A stretch of 12,938 bases of DNA from Clostridiales bacterium (GTDB lineage Bacteria; Bacillota; Clostridia; Oscillospirales; Butyricicoccaceae). A program made the position numbers and the translations under genes. Positions 12,701 to 12,938 of this stretch are shown here, piece after piece. The stretch covers positions 1 through 12,938 of the forward strand of contig SFJM01000043.1 of assembly GCA_004555915.1 (NCBI GenBank), given 5' to 3'. The notes under the pieces are model-generated. The model saw nothing but the letters and a program-made list of their open reading frames with translations. It was not told where the DNA came from and made no database searches. Numbering within the stretch: the stretch's first letter is position 1; every line of letters begins with the position of its first letter.

Positions 12701-12938
12701 TCAGACCAGAATAAATACAATGATACCGATCAGAATGGTGGCCGGAATCGTAATGCTCATGATCTTCTTCAGCACAGTACCCTCGCTGCCAAGGATATTG
12801 GCTGTGGTGGTACCGAGGATAATCTTGCTCGGGCTGACCGCGCTGCCAATGGCGCCGCCTGCCGACTGGGCGCCCAGAATCACGGACGAATTCACGCCCA
12901 GCAGCTTTGCCGTTGTCAGCTGGAAGCCGCCGAACAGG
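12701..12938 (-). CDS. L-lactate permease family transporter (3' end only)
   Basis: Only the last 78 codons are in the window; the gene continues beyond the right edge. The visible part contains GAQSAGGAIGSAVSPSKI, GTTTANILGSEG and a final membrane helix (ITIPATILIGIIVFILV). The QSAGGAIGS...PSK...TTxxxxGxEG pattern is characteristic of the C-terminus of LctP/LldP proton-coupled lactate/glycolate permeases. Family membership is clear, substrate is not: the neighbour is a ureido/carbamoyl hydrolase rather than lactate dehydrogenase, so it may carry a carboxylate such as allantoate, ureidoglycolate or an N-carbamoyl amino acid. Confidence 0.85.
   Translation of the reverse strand, partial: LFGGFQLTTAKLLGVNSSVILGAQSAGGAIGSAVSPSKIILGTTTANILGSEGTVLKKIMSITIPATILIGIIVFILV

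Overview
The window looks like a chromosomal segment of an anaerobic low-to-mid-GC Firmicute of class Clostridia. The evidence is consensus sigma-A promoters (TTGACA-N17-TATAAT type), strong AGGAGG ribosome binding sites, U-tailed intrinsic terminators, a desulfoferrodoxin (superoxide reductase) module typical of anaerobes, and a VTC/DUF4956/DUF4353 gene set common in gut clostridia. A gut Oscillospirales-type organism is my guess; the sequence here does not fix the genus.

Layout. Positions 1-260 (minus strand) hold three tandem consensus promoters firing off the left edge, the arrangement expected upstream of an rRNA operon. A four-unit, 11-bp-phased CCACA/CACA repeat follows at 319-363. Next is a divergent pair: a LacI-family regulator (minus, 365-1375) and an inositol-2-dehydrogenase-like Gfo/Idh/MocA oxidoreductase (plus, 1659-2672) with its own promoter and a strong terminator.

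Positions 2767-6325 are a plus-strand three-gene operon: a VTC-type polyphosphate polymerase, a DUF4956 membrane protein and a large DUF4353 (Cthe_2159-like) beta-helix lipoprotein. The promoter region carries five TTCACA-type direct repeats with 10-11 bp period, which reads as a Pho box. I infer a phosphate-starvation-controlled polyphosphate/envelope system. Positions 6416-7957 hold a PurF-like phosphoribosyltransferase whose glutaminase nucleophile (Cys after Met1) is Gly, while the PRPP loop and the four FeS-type cysteines remain.

Positions 7954-9875 are minus-strand genes: an XRE helix-turn-helix fused to a complete desulfoferrodoxin, a conserved-looking 79-aa protein of unknown function with a strong promoter and a 5' UTR hairpin, and a nitroreductase. 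A roughly 80-bp terminator-containing repeat occurs twice here. Positions 10119-12938 (minus) appear to be one catabolic unit: an LctP-type permease (3' end only), a 66-aa two-helix membrane protein, an M20 N-carbamoyl/allantoate amidohydrolase and a regulator with two DNA-binding domains (XRE-like plus GntR-FCD).

The most interesting items are the Pho-box polyphosphate operon, the HTH-desulfoferrodoxin fusion, the Cys-less PurF paralogue and the double-HTH regulator. No CRISPR array, transposase or tRNA/rRNA gene body is visible.
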